Below, in pieces: positions 37,288-45,946 of a stretch of DNA of 64,000 nucleotides. Numbering within the stretch: position 1 is the first letter of the stretch; every line of letters starts with the position of its first letter. Made by a program: the position numbers and the translations under genes. The stretch spans positions 1 through 64,000 of the forward strand of contig CANSJQ010000003.1 in the NCBI GenBank assembly GCA_947647275.1. The letters run 5' to 3'. This stretch comes from an uncultured Clostridiaceae bacterium. GTDB taxonomy: Bacteria; Bacillota; Clostridia; TANB77; CAG-508. The notes under the pieces are model-generated. The model worked only from the letters and a program-made list of their open reading frames with translations, did not search any database and was not told where the DNA came from.

Positions 37288-38636
37288 ATGGCATTTGAAG
37301 GACTTTCTGAAAAGTTACAATCAATTACAAAAAAGCTTAGAGGAAAAGCAAGAATTACAGAATCTGATTTAAAAGAAATGCTAAGAGAAGTAAAACTTGC
37401 ACTTTTAGAAGCAGATGTTAACTATAAAATTGTAAAAGAATTTACAAATCAAGTACAAGAAAAAGCCCTTGGTCAAGATGTCCTAAAATCATTAACTCCA
37501 GGTCAGCAAGTTATAAAAATAGTAAAAGATGAACTAGTAGAATTATTAGGTGGAGAAGAAAGTAGAATAAACTTTACGCCAAATCCACCAACAATAATAA
37601 TGTTAGTTGGACTTCAAGGTTCACGGAAAAACAACAACAGCAGGAAAACTTGCAAACATATTAAGAAAACAAGGCAAAAAACCACTATTAGTAGCTTGTG
37701 ATATATACAGGCCAGCAGCTATAAAACAACTTCAAGTAGTAGGAAATCAACTTAATATTCCAGTATATGCAAATGAAACATCAAAAGATGTAGTTCATAT
37801 AGCAAAACAAGCAATAAATGTAGCAATTAGCAAACTAAATGATGTAATAATATTAGATACAGCAGGTCGACTTCATATAGACGAAGAACTTATGAATGAA
37901 CTAAAAAATGTAAAATTAGGTGTAAAACCACATGAAATACTATTAGTAGTAGACTCAATGACAGGTCAAGATGCAGTAAATGTAGCAACATCATTTAATG
38001 AAAGTTTAGGAATAGATGGAATAATACTAACAAAGCTAGATGGTGATACTCGTGGTGGTGCTGCACTATCAGTAAAAAAAGTAACAGGAAGACCAATAAA
38101 ATATGCAGCAACAGGTGAAAAGTTAAGTGATATAGAAGTATTCCACCCAGAAAGAATGGCAGGAAGAATATTAGGAATGGGTGATGTACTTTCAATAATA
38201 GAAAAAGCAGAAGAAAGTTTTGACATAGAAGAAGCAGAAAAGCTAGAAAAGCAATTACGAAAAAAAGAATTTGACTTAGACGATTATTTAGCACAATTAA
38301 GGCAAGTAAAAAAGATGGGTTCATTTTCATCAATACTAAAAATGATGCCAGGAATGGCAAATATAAAAGATTTAAAAGTAGATGACAAAGAATTCGTAAA
38401 AATTGAAGCTATAATATGTTCTATGACAAAAGAAGAAAGAAGAAAACCACAAATATTAAATGCAAGTCGTAGAATAAGAATAGCAAAAGGAAGCCGGAAC
38501 AACAGTACAAAAAATAAATCAATTCATGAAGACATTTGAAATGACGCAAAAAATGATGAAAAAGATGCAAGATGGAAAGAATATGAAAAAATTAATGAAA
38601 GGTATAAATCCAAACGATTTAAAAAAATTCATGTAG
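37288..38636 (+). CDS. ffh: signal recognition particle GTPase Ffh, read through two +1 shifts at CGGA
   Basis: Ffh binds signal sequences and 4.5S RNA and targets ribosomes to the membrane. Two single-base breaks split the gene. Skipping the C at 37624 turns GLQGS-CGG-AAA into GLQGSGKTTTAGKLA, the G1 loop; skipping the C at 38495 turns AKGS-CGG-AAC into AKGSGTTVQKINQF, a conserved part of the RNA- and signal-binding M domain. The joined product is 448 residues with DTAGRLHID, LTKLDGDTRGG and a normal Met-rich end (MTQKMMKKM). Ffh is essential, and all else is intact, so recoding twice in one message is inferred. Confidence 0.9.
37624..37627 (+). other. +1 recoding site CGGA in ffh, Walker A
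   Basis: GGT TCA CGG AAA: the same 12 bases as in clpX. Dropping the C gives GSGKT. Confidence 0.85.
38495..38498 (+). other. +1 recoding site CGGA in ffh, M domain
   Basis: GGA AGC CGG AAC becomes GGA AGC GGA ACA ACA, giving GSGTT. The extra base lies in a CC pair, so either C may be the added one. Confidence 0.85.
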
Positions 38637-38731
38637 GATAAAATCGCCCCTACATCCAAATTAAGTTATTAATTTTATAATTTATAAATATAAAAAGGTT
38701 TAACAGGTCGCCGAAGGCTGTGACCCTTAAA
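38632..38731. repeat. two GTAGGGG-family fragments after ffh
   Basis: TGTAGGA-TAAAATCGCCCCTACA overlaps the ffh stop, and CAGGTCGCCGAAGGCTGTGACCCTT lies 50 bases on. Both are degraded copies of the dispersed palindrome, placed inside the operon before rpsP. Confidence 0.6.
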
Positions 38732-38763
38732 AGCCGACAATTTTTCAGGAGGTGAATTTAAAA

Positions 38764-38997
38764 ATGGTAAAAATCAGATTACAAAGAGTAGGTGCTAAAA
38801 AAGCTCCATTCTACCACATAGTAGTTGCAGATTCAAGAAGCCCAAGAGATGGTAAAATAATCGAAAAAATAGGAACATATAACCCAATGACAGAACCATC
38901 AACAATAGTTCTTGATAAAGAAAAAGTAGCTACATGGATAAAAAATGGTGCAAAACCAACAGATACAGTTAAAGCTTTAATAGAAAAAGCAAACTAG
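38764..38997 (+). CDS. rpsP: 30S ribosomal protein bS16
   Basis: The 77-residue protein starts [17 protein letters not shown] and has [12 protein letters not shown] and IGTYNP, all typical of bS16. ATG chosen after CAGGAGG; an upstream in-frame GTG overlaps that site. It belongs to the operon from ylxM to rplS. Confidence 0.97.
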   Translation: MVKIRLQRVGAKKAPFYHIVVADSRSPRDGKIIEKIGTYNPMTEPSTIVLDKEKVATWIKNGAKPTDTVKALIEKAN

Positions 38998-39011
38998 GAG
39001 GTTTTTAAAAA

Positions 39012-39245
39012 ATGAAAGAAATTTTAGAAACAATAATAAAAAGCCTTGTAGAAGATGAAAATGGGGTTTCAATTACAGAAAAAGAAGATGAAAAAGGTCT
39101 TAATTTTGAAGTAAAAGTAGGAAATCAAGATATGGGCAAAGTAATTGGAAAACAAGGAAGAGTTGCTAAATCAATTAGAACTGTTATGAAAAGTGTAGCA
39201 GGAAAAGAGCATAAAAAAGTAAATATAGAGTTTTTAGAAGATTAG
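39012..39245 (+). CDS. khpA: KH-domain RNA-binding protein KhpA
   Basis: The 77-residue protein has a single KH domain with the GxxG loop in GKVIGKQGRVAKSIRTVM. KhpA works with KhpB in small-RNA and cell-division control in Gram-positives. It lies 14 bases after rpsP, the conserved position. Confidence 0.93.
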   Translation: MKEILETIIKSLVEDENGVSITEKEDEKGLNFEVKVGNQDMGKVIGKQGRVAKSIRTVMKSVAGKEHKKVNIEFLED

Positions 39246-39253
39246 AGGTATAT

Positions 39254-39760
39254 ATGCAAAAATATTTTGAAGTAGGTCAAATAGTTAATACATTTGGAGT
39301 AAAAGGTATGCTAAAAGTAAAGCCATTTACTGATGATGCAAACAGGTTTGAGGAATTAAAAAAAGTATATATATGTAAAAAAGAAAAACTAGAAGAAGTA
39401 GAAATTGAAGAAGTTAAATATCATAAAGATATGGTTTTACTAAAAGTAAAAGGCATAGACGATATGAATGAAGCAGAAAAAGTAAAAGGTTTATATTTAA
39501 AAATAGACAGAAAGAATGCAAAAAAACTTCCAAAAGATACATACTTCATTGCCGATTTACTTGGGCTAGAAGTTTATTCAGATAAAGAAGAACTTTTAGG
39601 AAAAGTAGAAGATATTTTTAGGACAGGTGCTAATGATGTATATGTTGTAAAAGATGAAAAAGGCAAACAACTTTTACTTCCTGGTATACCAGAAGTAATA
39701 AAAGAAATTGATTTAGAAAAAGAAAAAATAATAGTTCACCTATTAAAAGGTTTAGTATAA
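39254..39760 (+). CDS. rimM: ribosome maturation factor RimM
   Basis: The 168-residue protein has the start FEVGQIVNTFGVKGMLKVKPFTDD and the PRC-barrel part DLLGLEVYSDKEELLGKVEDI with LLLPGIPEVI. It assists 30S head assembly. It starts eight bases after khpA and is followed by trmD after ten bases. Confidence 0.96.
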   Translation: MQKYFEVGQIVNTFGVKGMLKVKPFTDDANRFEELKKVYICKKEKLEEVEIEEVKYHKDMVLLKVKGIDDMNEAEKVKGLYLKIDRKNAKKLPKDTYFIADLLGLEVYSDKEELLGKVEDIFRTGANDVYVVKDEKGKQLLLPGIPEVIKEIDLEKEKIIVHLLKGLV

Positions 39761-39770
39761 GGAGTAAAAA

Positions 39771-40490
39771 ATGAAATTTGATGTGTTAACACTTTTTCCA
39801 GAAATGTTTAGCCCATTAAAACAAAGCATATTAGGAAAAGCAGAAGAAAAAGGCTTAATAGATATTAATTTAATAAATATTAGAGATTTTTCAAAAGATA
39901 AACACAAAAAAGTAGATGATACACCTTATGGTGGAGGAGCAGGAATGGTCATAAGGCCAGACATAGTATATGATGCATGTAAGTCCATAAAAGATGATAA
40001 AGCAAAAATAATATACTTATCTCCACAAGGTAAAACATTAAACCAACAAAAAGTAGAAGAACTATCAAAAGAGCAACATTTAATTCTAATTTGCGGACAT
40101 TATGAAGGAATAGACCAAAGAGTTTTAGACAAACTTGAAGTAGAAGAAATTTCTATAGGAGATTATGTGCTAACAGGAGGGGAACTTCCAGCAATGGTAC
40201 TAATCGATTCAGTGTCAAGATATATAGAAGGAGTATTAGCAAAAGAGTCAATAGAAGAAGAAAGCTTCTCTAACAATCTTTTAGAATATCCACAATATAC
40301 AAGACCAGAAGAATTTATGGGAATAAAAGTTCCAGAAGTGTTGCTATCTGGGCATCATGAAAATATTCGCAAATGGAGATATGAAAAGCAAATAGAAATA
40401 ACAAAACAAAAAAGACCAGATTTATTGAAAGGAGAAATAAAGAATAATGGATATTATAAAATCAATAGAACACGAACAACTAAAGAATAG
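39771..40490 (+). CDS. trmD: tRNA (guanine-N1)-methyltransferase
   Basis: The 239-residue SPOUT enzyme has [22 protein letters not shown], the trefoil-knot motif [12 protein letters not shown] and [11 protein letters not shown]. It makes m1G37 in tRNA, which guards against +1 frameshifting, of special interest in a genome that seems to shift on purpose. TGC GGA in the knot is read normally. It overlaps the start of rplS by 44 bases. Confidence 0.96.
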   Translation: MKFDVLTLFPEMFSPLKQSILGKAEEKGLIDINLINIRDFSKDKHKKVDDTPYGGGAGMVIRPDIVYDACKSIKDDKAKIIYLSPQGKTLNQQKVEELSKEQHLILICGHYEGIDQRVLDKLEVEEISIGDYVLTGGELPAMVLIDSVSRYIEGVLAKESIEEESFSNNLLEYPQYTRPEEFMGIKVPEVLLSGHHENIRKWRYEKQIEITKQKRPDLLKGEIKNNGYYKINRTRTTKE

Positions 40491-40965
40491 AATTCCAGAC
40501 CTTCACGTTGGTGATACAATAAAAGTTCATCAAAGAATAAAAGAAGGAAATAGAGAAAGAATACAAGTATTCGAAGGAATAATAATTAAAAAACAAGGTG
40601 GCGGAGTAAATGCTACATTTACAGTAAGAAGAGTAGCATATGGTGTAGGAGTAGAAAAAACATTCTTAATTCACTCACCAATGGTAGAAAAAGTAGAAGT
40701 AGTAAGAGTTGGTAAAGCAAGAAGAGCAAAATTATACTACTTAAGAGACAGAGTAGGAAAATCTGCTAAAACTAAGGAAAACTTAGGAGCAAGAATCGAA
40801 AACAAAGAAATTACAGTTAAAGAAGACTTAGTAGAAGAAGTTCCAGCAGAAGTAGCACCAGAAGAAGCACCTGCAGTTGAAACAGAGGCTCCTATAATAG
40901 AAGAAACAGTTGATACAGTATCAGAAGAAACTGTAGAAGAAGTAAAAGAAGAAACAGCTGAATAA
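40447..40965 (+). CDS. rplS: 50S ribosomal protein bL19 with acidic C-terminal extension
   Basis: Residues 1-115 match bL19 ([56 protein letters not shown]). A Glu/Val/Pro/Ala-rich tail of about 55 residues follows, which ordinary bL19 lacks. AAAGGAG lies inside trmD. It closes the operon. Confidence 0.95.
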   Translation: MDIIKSIEHEQLKNRIPDLHVGDTIKVHQRIKEGNRERIQVFEGIIIKKQGGGVNATFTVRRVAYGVGVEKTFLIHSPMVEKVEVVRVGKARRAKLYYLRDRVGKSAKTKENLGARIENKEITVKEDLVEEVPAEVAPEEAPAVETEAPIIEETVDTVSEETVEEVKEETAE

Positions 40966-41028
40966 GTAGTATTTGTTTTATAATAATATTTTGTAACATA
41001 AATGTAATATAAAAAAACAATAAAAATG

Positions 41029-41057
41029 TTGACACAAAAAAATGTTAGGATTAAAAT
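41029..41057 (+). promoter_or_regulatory. sigma-A promoter of the LPXTG-protein gene
   Basis: TTGACA, 17 bases, TAAAAT. Confidence 0.75.
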
Positions 41058-41132
41058 ATTAATAGATTATGAATAATTATAACATTAAAAATAAATACTA
41101 ATATAAATTTCGAAAGAAAAAGGAGAAAAAAT

Positions 41133-41474
41133 ATGAAAAGTACAAGTATTAAAAAAATATTAGTAATAATTACTTTAATTATAGCTGTATCATTATTAAC
41201 AAATACTGTAAAAGCAACAGGTAATCCACTAAATATTCAAGGATTAGTTCCAGGTACAAACCAAAATGGTTCAGGAACAGTTAATGTTACACCAAATACA
41301 AATACACAACAAAAAACAAATACAACTCCAGTAAATACACAAGGAAGTACTTATCAAAATAACAACCTTCCACAAACAGGAGATGCTAGCGATTATGCTA
41401 TATTCTTATTTATAGCTGTATGTGCAGTTGTAGCAGTATTTGCTTACAGAAAATATAGAAATTATAATATATAA
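41133..41474 (+). CDS. small LPXTG-anchored surface protein
   Basis: The 113-residue preprotein has a signal peptide (about 1-28, cleavage near VKA), a short Asn/Thr/Gln-rich mature region and a C-terminal sorting signal: LPQTGD at about 80-85, a hydrophobic stretch and a basic tail (RKYRNY). The mature part is only about 55 residues. The convergent neighbour is a sortase, its likely partner. AAAGGAGA precedes the ATG. Confidence 0.85.
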   Translation: MKSTSIKKILVIITLIIAVSLLTNTVKATGNPLNIQGLVPGTNQNGSGTVNVTPNTNTQQKTNTTPVNTQGSTYQNNNLPQTGDASDYAIFLFIAVCAVVAVFAYRKYRNYNI

Positions 41475-41483
41475 TAAATCAAG

Positions 41484-41515
41484 AGTAGACTTTTCAAAGG
41501 TCTACTTTTGGTTTT
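41484..41515 (+). terminator. terminator of the LPXTG gene
   Basis: AGTAGAC and GTCTACT form a stem with TTTTGGTTTT after it. Confidence 0.7.
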
Positions 41516-41533
41516 AGATAGAAATATGAGTCT

Positions 41534-41733
41534 GCAATTTGAAGATTAGTATTTAATTTTATTTATTCCAGTCGTCGCTTGAGCTAATTTTTGTAGAAAT
41601 TCTAAATGAAATTTTATGGCACCCTTCCATTATAAATGAACTCTTTCCATAAAATTTATTAAGAATTTCTAACAAAAATTACTCTACGAGTCCTCCTTAC
41701 ATAAATAAAATTAAATACTAATCTTCAAATTGC
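41534..41733. repeat. 200-bp foldback element
   Basis: Outer arms of 33 bases, from GCAATTTGAAGATTAG to CTAATCTTCAAATTGC, are perfect inverted repeats. Inner arms (TTTTTGTAGAAATTCT and the AGAATTTCTAACAAAAA side; AAATTTTATGG and CCATAAAATTT) extend the foldback. There is no coding capacity. It sits between the convergent LPXTG and sortase genes. Confidence 0.8.
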
Positions 41734-41737
41734 TACT

Positions 41738-42398
41738 TTATTGCATAATTTTTTCTCTAGCCTTTACACAAACTCTATTACCTTTAATATTATTACAAGT
41801 AATTAAAGTAATTTCTCTTAATCCATTAGTATTTTGATTAGTACAAGAAAGGTCGTCAGCATTAATTTGTTTTTTTTCATAAACTTCATATTCAATAATA
41901 TTTCCATATAAATCAGAAATTGTAACAATATCTGTAATATTCAAATTGTCAAGTTTTCCAAATTGTGTATCATTAACATAATTATGCCCAGCAATACAAA
42001 GGTTTCCGGGTCTCATTTGGCATTGGACCATAAAATCTACAAGGAGAAATTTTTAATAATTCCTCAGAAGTTGTAGATAATATAGGATAAGTAATATTTA
42101 TTTTATCAATTTGTATAAGACCAATTACAAAAGGTGCTTCAGAATTTTGAGTATTTATTTGAGCTGAAGAATAATTATTAGGTAAATCAGAATATAATGT
42201 TTTTATATTAAAATTTGAAATTAGATTTTCTGATATTTTTTGTTTTTTAAATAAAGTATATTTTATAGAAAAATATACTAATATAGATAGTATAATTAAA
42301 ATAATTGAAATGTATAATGTAATTTTAGCTCTTTTTTTTATGATAAAATTATCAGAATTATTATTTTCAAAAGAGCATTTATATAGTATCTGATTCAT
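41738..42398 (-). CDS. sortase, class D-like, read through a +1 shift at CGGA
   Basis: The membrane-anchored transpeptidase joins LPXTG proteins to the wall. The N-terminal frame gives a membrane helix (about 26-46) and the start of the beta barrel and stops after 138 residues. Skipping one C at 42008 turns MPNET-CGG-AAA into MPNETGNLCIAGHNY, restoring the catalytic His (AGHNY), the catalytic Cys in TLITC and the Arg in GNRVCVKA; the product is 219 residues. The site lies on the minus strand, yet again before an in-frame GGA. Confidence 0.85.
42005..42008 (-). other. +1 recoding site CGGA in the sortase gene
   Basis: On the minus strand GAG ACC CGG AAA becomes GAG ACC GGA AAC CTT. The extra base is in a CCC run, so its exact place is ambiguous. 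Only the shifted frame holds the catalytic residues. Confidence 0.82.
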
Positions 42399-42631
42399 AT
42401 TTCCTCCATTCTTTTAATAGTATTTGTAAATAGAAAAAATATATAATGGGAAAGATTTGAAAAGATTTTGAAAAAATTGGAACGCGGGAAAGATCTGGAA
42501 CATGTTCAAAACTTTCTATTATCCCAAATCTTTCTTATAAATTTAAAAAAAAATTAAAAAAGTGTTTATTTTTTATATAATAATATGATAGAATATAAAC
42601 AAAAATTAAATTGATAAAGGAGAGTGTATAC

Positions 42632-43339
42632 ATGCCTGAAATAAAGTATAAACGTATACTTCTAAAATTAAGTGGAGAGGCACTTGGTGGAGCAGAAGGA
42701 AGAGGCGTAAATGCTGGTACTCTTGGAAAAATATGCGATCAAATCAAAAATATTGTAAACTTAGGTGTTGAGGTTGCAATAGTAGTAGGAGGAGGAAACT
42801 TCTGGAGAGGTAAATATGGACACCAAATGGAAAGAACCACTTCAGACTATATGGGAATGCTAGCTACAACAATGAATGGTTTAGCACTTCAAGATTCGCT
42901 AGAAGCAAGAGGACTAACAACAAGACTTCAAACAGCAATTGAAATGAGGCAAATAGCAGAACCATATATAAGAAGAAGAGCAACAAATCATTTATCAAAA
43001 GGAAGAGTTGTAATATTTGCATGTGGAACAGGAAATCCATTTTTCACAACAGATACAGCAGCTGCCTTAAGGTCAGCCGAAATAGAAGCAGACGTAATAT
43101 TATTAGCAAAAACAATAGACGGAGTATATTCAGCAGATCCTAAAATTGATAGCACAGCTATAAAATATGATGAAATAACATATTTAGATATTTTAAACAA
43201 AGACCTAAAAGTAATGGATTCAACAGCAACATCACTATGCAAAGACAATCAAATACCATTAATAGTATTTGGAATAGATGAACCAGAAAACATGTTAAAA
43301 ATCATAAAAGGAGAAAACATAGGAACATATATTAAATAA
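42632..43339 (+). CDS. pyrH: UMP kinase
   Basis: The 235-residue protein has [24 protein letters not shown] and the [11 protein letters not shown] and [11 protein letters not shown] motifs of hexameric bacterial UMP kinases, making UDP. Start at ATG after AAAGGAG. With frr, uppS and cdsA it follows the common Firmicutes order; tsf and rpsB are not in the preceding 2 kb. Confidence 0.96.
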   Translation: MPEIKYKRILLKLSGEALGGAEGRGVNAGTLGKICDQIKNIVNLGVEVAIVVGGGNFWRGKYGHQMERTTSDYMGMLATTMNGLALQDSLEARGLTTRLQTAIEMRQIAEPYIRRRATNHLSKGRVVIFACGTGNPFFTTDTAAALRSAEIEADVILLAKTIDGVYSADPKIDSTAIKYDEITYLDILNKDLKVMDSTATSLCKDNQIPLIVFGIDEPENMLKIIKGENIGTYIK

Positions 43340-43447
43340 TATAAGAAACCCAGCGCGGGAAATATCTTATCATGGGAGGTATGATCTAAGGTATAGATAT
43401 ATCCACGTCAGAAATTAAAACAAGATTAAGAAAAGGAGAAAAGAAAT

Positions 43448-43996
43448 ATGGATTATACAAATATTGAAGAAAGAATGAAAAAAACAATAAACATTTATGA
43501 GGAGAATTTGTCAGAAATAAGAGCAGGTAGAGCAAATCCTGCAATATTAAACAAAATAACAGTAGATTATTATGGAACAGCAACACCAATAAATCAAATG
43601 GCAGGAATTTCAGTTCCAGAAGCAAGGTTAATAGTAATACAACCATGGGATATGAGTGTATTAAAAGAAATAGAAAGAGCAATACTAGCGTCAGATATAG
43701 GAATAACACCAAATAATGATGGAAAGGTAATACGTTTAAACTTCCCAGAATTAAATGAAGAAAGAAGAAAAGAATTAGTAAAAGATATAAGAAAAATGAG
43801 TGAAGAGTCTAAAGTGGCTGTAAGAAGTGTAAGAAGAGACGGAATAGACGAATTCAAAAAGATGCAAAAAGAATCAATTATAACAGAAGACGACTTAAAA
43901 CAAGCAGAAGATCAAATACAAAAATTAACAGATAAATATGTAGAACAAATAGATAAAATAACAGAAAACAAAGAAAAAGAAATAATGACAGTGTAA
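43448..43996 (+). CDS. frr: ribosome recycling factor
   Basis: The 182-residue protein has EIRAGRANPAIL, the IQPWDMSVLKEIERAI block and VRSVRRDGIDEFKKM, the tRNA-mimic coiled domain. It splits post-termination ribosomes with EF-G. AAAGGAG precedes the ATG. Confidence 0.97.
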   Translation: MDYTNIEERMKKTINIYEENLSEIRAGRANPAILNKITVDYYGTATPINQMAGISVPEARLIVIQPWDMSVLKEIERAILASDIGITPNNDGKVIRLNFPELNEERRKELVKDIRKMSEESKVAVRSVRRDGIDEFKKMQKESIITEDDLKQAEDQIQKLTDKYVEQIDKITENKEKEIMTV

Positions 43997-44016
43997 TTGA
44001 AAGGAAAAAAATTAAA

Positions 44017-44217
44017 ATGGATAAAAGAAAAGATTTTTTAGAAAGACTAAAAGCTATTCCAGTAAAAGATCAAGTAATAGAAGGAGAAAATGGATTACCT
44101 GATTTTTTGACACCAGAAGGAAGAAAAGAAAAACTTGAAAGTTTTGACAGATTATTAAAATCAGGAATCATAGATAAAGCAGTAAATGCATCTTCAGCAA
44201 ATAGAGAGGAAAGATAA
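44017..44217 (+). CDS. hypothetical small protein between frr and uppS
   Basis: The 66-residue charged protein (FLERLKAIPVKDQV, DFLTPEGRKEKLESFDRLL) has no recognised family. It lies 20 bases after frr and ends one base before the uppS start codon, so it is probably translated with them. GAAAGG precedes the ATG. Confidence 0.65.
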   Translation: MDKRKDFLERLKAIPVKDQVIEGENGLPDFLTPEGRKEKLESFDRLLKSGIIDKAVNASSANREER

Positions 44218-44218
44218 A

Positions 44219-44926
44219 ATGAACGAACTAAATATGCCAAAACACATTGCCATTATAATGGATGGCAATCGTAGATGGGCAAGAGAAAAAGGTTTAGATA
44301 TAAAGCAAGGACATAGGCAAGGGGCCAAAACTTTAGAAAAAATTGTGCGTTATGCAAATAAAATAGGCCTACAATACATAACTGTATATGCTTTTTCAAC
44401 AGAAAACTGGAAAAGAACAAAGGAAGAAGTAGGAGCTTTAATGCTTTTACTTCAAAACTATTTAGATGATTACAGTAAAAGAGCAGACACAGAAAATATA
44501 AGAGTAAAAATATTAGGCGATATTACAGCCTTATCAGAAGGAATGCAAAAAAGCATAAAAAAATGTATGGAAAGAACAAAAGATAATACAGGAGTAACTT
44601 TTAATATTGCTTTAAACTATGGTGGAAGAGATGAAATTGTAAAGGCTACAAGAAACATAGTTGAAAAAGTAAAAGAAAATAAATTACAAATAGAAGATAT
44701 TACAGAAGAAACTATTTCAAATTTTTTATATACAGAAGGGCAACCAGACCCAGACTTAGTAATAAGAACAAGTGGAGAAATAAGAACAAGTGGATTTTTA
44801 ACATGGCAAGCAGTGTACTCAGAATACATATTCATAGAAAAAAATTGGCCAGATTTTACCGAACAAGACTTAGATGACACAATAGAAGTATATAAAAATA
44901 GAAATAGAAAATTTGGAGCACAATAA
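44219..44926 (+). CDS. uppS: undecaprenyl diphosphate synthase
   Basis: The 235-residue cis-prenyltransferase has HIAIIMDGNRRWA, GHRQGAKTLEKI, YAFSTENWKR and, near the end, LVIRTSGEIRTSGF with WQAVYSEY. It makes the C55 lipid carrier for wall synthesis. The usual SGExRxSNF is here SGEIRTSGF. Start at ATG after AGAGG. Confidence 0.95.
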   Translation: MNELNMPKHIAIIMDGNRRWAREKGLDIKQGHRQGAKTLEKIVRYANKIGLQYITVYAFSTENWKRTKEEVGALMLLLQNYLDDYSKRADTENIRVKILGDITALSEGMQKSIKKCMERTKDNTGVTFNIALNYGGRDEIVKATRNIVEKVKENKLQIEDITEETISNFLYTEGQPDPDLVIRTSGEIRTSGFLTWQAVYSEYIFIEKNWPDFTEQDLDDTIEVYKNRNRKFGAQ

Positions 44927-45054
44927 ATGCTAAATATTTTATATAGAGTAGCCACAGTGTCATTAAATATCTTTTGTTTTAAGTTTGCAAAAAAAGTATA
45001 TATAATATGCAAGACACATGGTGAATAAAAATAATAGTAAAAGGAATGAAAAAT

Positions 45055-45858
45055 ATGGAGTGGAAAAGATATACCTCAGCATTATTAGGTTTTCCAATAG
45101 TGTTATTAATATTATTAATAAAAAATAAATATGTAGTAGATATAGCATTTACAATAATCGCTGCTTTAAGTATGCATGAATATCTAGGTGCAGTAAGCAA
45201 GAAATGCAATCCTATAAAATGGGTAGGCTATTTAGCATGTATAAATATAGCATTTATACATATAATACCATCACAGTTCTTACAAATAACAGTTATACTA
45301 GAAATTCCAACAATACTTTTAATACTATTTTCACAAATAATAGCAACAAATATGAAAACAACATTTAATGATTTAGTATATACATTATTTGGAATCATAT
45401 ATATAGTATTTTCAATAGTATGTATTGCACTAATAAATGGAATGCAAAATGGAAGCATACTAGTTTGGTATGCAATAATAGCAGCATGGGGAACAGATAT
45501 ATTCGCATATTTTACAGGAAAAGCTATTGGAAGGCACAAATTTAGTAAAATAAGTCCTAAAAAATCTATTGAAGGATGTATAGGAGGAACAATAGGAGCA
45601 GTACTATTAATTCTTATATATACATATGTTGCAAATAAATTCTGGGGAATGGAAATTTCATATTATATAATAAGTATAATAGCAATATTGCTAAGTTTAA
45701 TAGGTCAAATAGGAGACTTTGCAGCATCAAGTATAAAAAGAGATGTAGAAATAAAAGACTTCAGCAATATGATACCAGGACATGGAGGAATGTTAGACAG
45801 AATAGATAGTTTAATATTTTTAGCACCATTTGCATATGCTTTATTAATGTTAATTTAG
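45055..45858 (+). CDS. cdsA: phosphatidate cytidylyltransferase
   Basis: The 267-residue membrane enzyme has about eight membrane segments and the family signature SSIKRDVEIKDFSNMIPGHG followed by GMLDRIDS. It makes CDP-diacylglycerol. ATG chosen nine bases after AAGGA; an ATG three codons earlier is too close. dxr, which usually follows, is absent. Confidence 0.94.
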   Translation: MEWKRYTSALLGFPIVLLILLIKNKYVVDIAFTIIAALSMHEYLGAVSKKCNPIKWVGYLACINIAFIHIIPSQFLQITVILEIPTILLILFSQIIATNMKTTFNDLVYTLFGIIYIVFSIVCIALINGMQNGSILVWYAIIAAWGTDIFAYFTGKAIGRHKFSKISPKKSIEGCIGGTIGAVLLILIYTYVANKFWGMEISYYIISIIAILLSLIGQIGDFAASSIKRDVEIKDFSNMIPGHGGMLDRIDSLIFLAPFAYALLMLI

Positions 45859-45925
45859 AGGTTGGAGGTTAGAAGTTGGATTTCAAGTAATTTCTTCGAA
45901 GAATTCACCTTATTTTCCAACTTCA
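45859..45925. repeat. degenerate palindrome with TTTCTTCGAAGAA core
   Basis: GAAGTTGGA and TCCAACTTC are inverted around AATTTCTTCGAAGAATTC, a core also found inside the long GTAGGGG elements. It lies between cdsA and rseP. Confidence 0.55.
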
Positions 45926-45946
45926 AATACGAAAGGAAGAACAAAT

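Noticed and set aside
42497..42508. LexA-like box GGAACATGTTCA upstream of pyrH
   Set aside because: The Bacillus-type box has GAAC and GTTC four bases apart; here they are two apart, and pyrH is not an SOS gene.
44928..45029. Possible 33-codon open frame between uppS and cdsA
   Set aside because: No ribosome site, no recognisable content and overlap with the uppS stop.
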